64,000 bases of DNA. Origin: JBGPTK01 sp963797765 (GTDB taxonomy: Bacteria > Acidobacteriota > Terriglobia > Acidiferrales > UBA7541). Position numbers and translations under genes: made by a program. Positions 62,945 through 64,000 of the stretch are shown piece after piece. Each line of letters starts with the position of its first letter. Positions within the stretch are counted from its first letter, which is position 1. The DNA is taken from the NCBI GenBank assembly GCA_963797765.1, contig CAWCQU010000003.1, positions 2,155,446 to 2,219,445 on the forward strand, given 5' to 3'. The notes beneath the pieces were generated by a model that made no database searches, was not told where the DNA came from, and worked only from the letters and a program-made list of their open reading frames with translations.

Positions 62945-64000
62945 ATGGCAGATAGCGCGATGGCACCGGGTGGCGACGCAACACCGGTTTGGGTGGAAGG
63001 CCTGGATGTTTCCGCCTATGGAATCACGCGCAGCGTCGGAAAGCAGGGCGTGCCGGCGTACGCGATGAACGACCGGTTGGCCGATTCTCTGCGTTTTTCG
63101 CGATATTGCCGCGATTGTTTTATCTATCCGGACGATCCCACGCAGCAGCGCGCCTATGCCGGAGATTCCATCGCGAATGAGGACACGCTGTGCCGGCTTT
63201 TGCTGGAATGGGTTGCCGATTTCAAACAGAAGCCGGTGCTGTTCGGCACTTCGGATTGGTTCACCAGGTTTCTTTCCAACCGCCAACACGAACTCTCGCC
63301 GCGATTTCTGTTCCACTGGGTTCCACGGGAATTGTTCACTACGATCGTGGACAAAAGCCGTATGGTGAAATTTTGTGAAAGCGTGGGAGTTCGCGTGCCG
63401 CGGAGTCACGCTACGCTGCCGGAAGATGACATCGCGCAAATCGCGAAAGACTTTGTTTATCCCTGCCTGGTAAAACCGCTGCACCGGCATACGGCCAGCT
63501 TTCCCATGGAAGCAGCGAAAGTATTCATCGCGGAATCACCGGAAAAGCTGAGAACGTTTTTCGAAACTTACCCGCAATTGAAAGGCGCTACCTTGATGCA
63601 GGAAGTGATCGAAGGAGGAGATGACCAGGTTTTTCAGTGCACCGTGCTGGTAAATGGATCGGGAAAAATCGCGGCGTATTCCACGGTTCGAAAACTTCGG
63701 CAATTTCCGGCGGGCTACGGGAGCATGTGTTACGGGCGCACGGAGAAAAATGAAGAGCTTGCCAGAGAAGCGCTGAAACTGGTGGAAGCGCTGGGGTATC
63801 GCGGCCTGGGCTCGCTGGAATTCAAATACCGGCAGCGGGATGGCGGATATTATTTCATCGAAATGAACACGCGGCTGCCGTGGTACAACGCAATTTTCGC
63901 GGATGCCGGCGTAAATCTGCCTTACCTTGCCTATCTCGATCTTACCGGGCAGCAAAGCGAAGCGCCAAGGCAACGCGACGACGTCACGTGGGTCGGCTTT
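62945..64000 (+). CDS. ATP-grasp enzyme (runs off the window end)
   Basis: The frame is open from an ATG at 62945, touching the stop of the GNAT gene, to the end of the window (352 codons without a stop). It has an ATP-grasp carbamoyl-phosphate-synthase-like plan: a pre-ATP-grasp start (WVEGLDVSAYGITRSVGKQG), the nucleotide-binding VYPCLVKPLHR-like block (Lys of PCLVKPL), LMQEVIEGGDDQVFQCTVLV and the metal-binding YYFIEMNTRLPWYNAIFA. ATP-grasp enzymes join carboxylates to amines. Paired with a GNAT protein it likely modifies a cell-surface or secondary metabolite. Confidence 0.88.
   Translation, partial: MADSAMAPGGDATPVWVEGLDVSAYGITRSVGKQGVPAYAMNDRLADSLRFSRYCRDCFIYPDDPTQQRAYAGDSIANEDTLCRLLLEWVADFKQKPVLFGTSDWFTRFLSNRQHELSPRFLFHWVPRELFTTIVDKSRMVKFCESVGVRVPRSHATLPEDDIAQIAKDFVYPCLVKPLHRHTASFPMEAAKVFIAESPEKLRTFFETYPQLKGATLMQEVIEGGDDQVFQCTVLVNGSGKIAAYSTVRKLRQFPAGYGSMCYGRTEKNEELAREALKLVEALGYRGLGSLEFKYRQRDGGYYFIEMNTRLPWYNAIFADAGVNLPYLAYLDLTGQQSEAPRQRDDVTWVGF

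Noticed and set aside
62324..63490. A 388-codon minus-strand frame opposite the GNAT and ATP-grasp genes
   Set aside because: It spans the boundary of two well-supported plus-strand genes and has no domain of its own.

Overview
The window looks like chromosomal DNA of an acidobacterium (Acidobacteriota, probably class Terriglobia). This is inferred from its gene families: an Oar-like TonB-dependent receptor with an N-terminal carboxypeptidase-regulatory domain, a PadR plus ADOP-type ABC permease pair, two Ser/Thr kinases fused to PD40 propeller or TPR domains, a CRTAC1 (FG-GAP/ASPIC-UnbV) protein, DUF3500, and many Tat or Sec signal peptides. I saw no rRNA, tRNA, CRISPR array, insertion sequence, prophage module or replication origin.

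Layout. 0-9 kb: envelope and stress genes (Tat ferritin-like protein, cupredoxin plus beta-barrel pair, OmpA, BON, lipoprotein, glycine-zipper stress protein). 9.4-11.7 kb: B12-binding radical SAM enzyme and a DUF2235/Tle1-like hydrolase. 11.8-21.1 kb: CRTAC1-redoxin-TPR gene, CarboxypepD_reg-TPR gene and Oar-like receptor. 21.6-28.5 kb: cation/proton antiporter and twin Ser/Thr kinases. 36.8-28.6 kb on the minus strand: a [NiFe]-hydrogenase maturation operon, hypC-hypD-hypE-double SIS-Uxx-star glutaredoxin-hypF-hypA-hypB-nickel transporter, with no hydrogenase structural gene in the window. 37-39.7 kb: DUF3500, DksA/TraR zinc finger, small membrane protein. 39.9-45.9 kb: a giant secreted protein combining an S8 peptidase, Ig-like repeats and a nucleoside-hydrolase-like domain. 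46-52.4 kb: NfeD-flotillin pair, DUF6438-like protein, MscS channel, FecR protein. 52.6-57.4 kb: two PadR modules (ADOP permease; Cdd1/PadR/VOC), each with a visible promoter-operator. 57.5-64 kb: ankyrin protein, three-repeat Gln/Ser-rich protein, OmpH/Skp chaperone, then a GNAT plus ATP-grasp pair cut by the window end.

Many genes are broken by 1-2 base indels although their codons otherwise stay conserved: the CRTAC1 tail, the TPR gene at 16.4 kb, hypF, hypA, the S8 protein, FecR, the ADOP permease and the gene at 61.0-61.5 kb. The permease also carries about 18 T followed by about 56 A. Two hypA breaks fit the loss of one base from a homopolymer. I read most of these as sequencing or assembly errors rather than gene decay. 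Fragments are annotated with a note on the gene they belong to; gene starts were moved to the codon with the best Shine-Dalgarno (SD) support where visible.
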